Assembly (NCBI GenBank): GCA_025935275.1
Contig: JAICVP010000133.1
Location: 1 to 5,854 of the forward strand
Length of the DNA: 5,854 bases
Reading direction: 5' to 3'
Origin: Thermoleophilia bacterium
GTDB taxonomy: Bacteria; Actinomycetota; Thermoleophilia; Gaiellales; Gaiellaceae
Shown here: one piece after another, positions 5,310 through 5,854 of the stretch
Layout of the letters: every line of letters starts with the position of its first letter
How positions within the stretch are numbered: position 1 is the stretch's first letter
Program-made: the position numbers and the translations under genes
The notes under the pieces: model-generated
Told to the model about the DNA's origin: nothing
Databases searched by the model: none
Seen by the model: only the letters and a program-made list of their open reading frames with translations

Positions 5310-5854
5310 ATGAAGTCTGCGGCGATTCCCATTCTGCTCTTCGCTGCGCTTGTCTTTGGAGGGCTTTCCGGCAGCGCTGTTGCCGGGGTTCAACTCGACC
5401 CCGTCGACACGCTGAGCTCCGCCGTTTCGACGGCGACTTCCCCGACGGGGCAAGCCTCCGACCTCACGAACAGCGTCGGAGATGCCGCCGATGGCGTGAC
5501 GGGTACTGCCAACGACGCTGCCGAGAACGTCGCGGGAACCGTGAACGATGCGACTGGCAGCGTCACCGGCGGGACGGCGTCCGGCGGTGCCTCCGGATCG
5601 TCCTCACTCGATTCGGCAACTGGTTCGATCACCGGTGCCCTTTCCGGGTCGAGCGGTTCGGGGGCAGGCGGTACGTCTTCGGGTGGAGGCTCAGGATCGA
5701 GTTCGGGTGGAGGCTCAGGATCGAGCCCGACCTCGGGTAGGAGTCCGTCGTCGGAAGATGGATCGGCCTCGAATCGGGGGTCTCCCCGCACGAGGTTCGA
5801 CCGACTCCCTCGCCAATACGAGCGGCTCCTCGAGCGCATCGAATCCGGAGTTGA
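5310..5854 (+). CDS. secreted Ser/Gly/Thr-rich low-complexity protein (5' part)
   Basis: The frame is open from ATG at 5310 to the right edge (181 codons), so the C-terminus is missing. Residues 1-25 form a clear signal peptide: MKSAAIP, a hydrophobic stretch ILLFAALVFGGL, then SGSAVA with a likely cut after Ala25. The mature part begins GVQLDPVDT and continues with a Thr/Asn/Asp/Ala/Val segment of loose repeats such as GTANDAAENVAGTVNDATGS (about residues 69-88). A Gly/Ser-rich linker follows with an exact octapeptide duplication SGGGSGSS. Towards the edge it becomes more charged (TRFDRLPRQYERLLERIES), perhaps the start of a folded or coiled region. The protein is predicted to be exported, perhaps a cell-wall or extracellular protein; no domain is recognised. 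The start is chosen from the signal peptide. The ribosome binding site is poor: AGG abuts the ATG and a G-run lies about 15 bases upstream. A proline-rich frame on the other strand (5390-5839) is a shadow. Confidence 0.75.
   Translation, partial: MKSAAIPILLFAALVFGGLSGSAVAGVQLDPVDTLSSAVSTATSPTGQASDLTNSVGDAADGVTGTANDAAENVAGTVNDATGSVTGGTASGGASGSSSLDSATGSITGALSGSSGSGAGGTSSGGGSGSSSGGGSGSSPTSGRSPSSEDGSASNRGSPRTRFDRLPRQYERLLERIESGV
5678..5725 (+). repeat. exact 24-base tandem duplication in the Gly/Ser linker
   Basis: Positions 5678-5701 and 5702-5725 are identical and lie head to tail. The unit is eight codons and encodes an SGGGSGSS-type step, so the frame is kept. The lack of any difference between copies, even at third positions, points to a recent duplication by slippage. 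Confidence 0.95.

Noticed and set aside
5390..5839. Minus-strand proline/glutamate-rich open frame opposite the secreted protein gene
   Set aside because: It mirrors the Gly/Ser codons of the plus strand, has no recognisable domain or signal, and the plus strand has a clear signal peptide start.

Overview
The window is GC-rich throughout and densely coding. It uses GTG as well as ATG starts, ATGA-type and longer gene overlaps, and almost no intergenic space until the last 800 bases. This suggests a high-GC bacterium, most likely an actinobacterium. A Thermoleophilia-like lineage is possible, but that is an impression from gene content and repeat style, not a demonstrated assignment.

Layout. 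Positions 2-922 hold the 3' part of a FAD-dependent amine/amino-acid oxidase gene (sarcosine oxidase beta-like). Nine bases later comes a histidine-phosphatase (phosphoglycerate mutase-like) gene, 932-1516. Twelve bases after its stop a complete TPP riboswitch begins (about 1528-1612). It is followed almost without spacing by cytX (1615-2940), a predicted transporter of the thiamin precursor hydroxymethylpyrimidine (HMP). A PfkB-type kinase gene (2894-3688) overlaps the end of cytX by 47 bases. A 137-residue Asp-box protein gene (3685-4098) overlaps the kinase by ATGA. These three genes look like one TPP-controlled unit: uptake of a pyrimidine moiety, a kinase that may phosphorylate it or a related compound, and a small protein of unknown role.

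On the opposite strand a PhzF-family isomerase/epimerase gene (4095-5039) converges on this operon. The two stop codons share a single CTAG, which is the centre of a small GC-rich hairpin. The PhzF protein carries an unusual internal duplication of its catalytic-glutamate motif, 32 residues apart. A 270-base divergent region follows (5040-5309). It contains interleaved GC-rich palindromes with a T-tract on the minus strand, resembling a REP element or a terminator. The window ends inside a gene for a secreted, Ser/Gly/Thr-rich low-complexity protein (from 5310) that includes an exact 24-base tandem duplication.

The points most worth a second look are the duplicated PhzF active-site motif, the TPP-riboswitch unit pairing an HMP transporter with a PfkB kinase and an Asp-box miniprotein, and the placement of the riboswitch with its ribosome binding site inside the aptamer. 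No RNA genes other than the riboswitch, no CRISPR array and no insertion sequence were seen.
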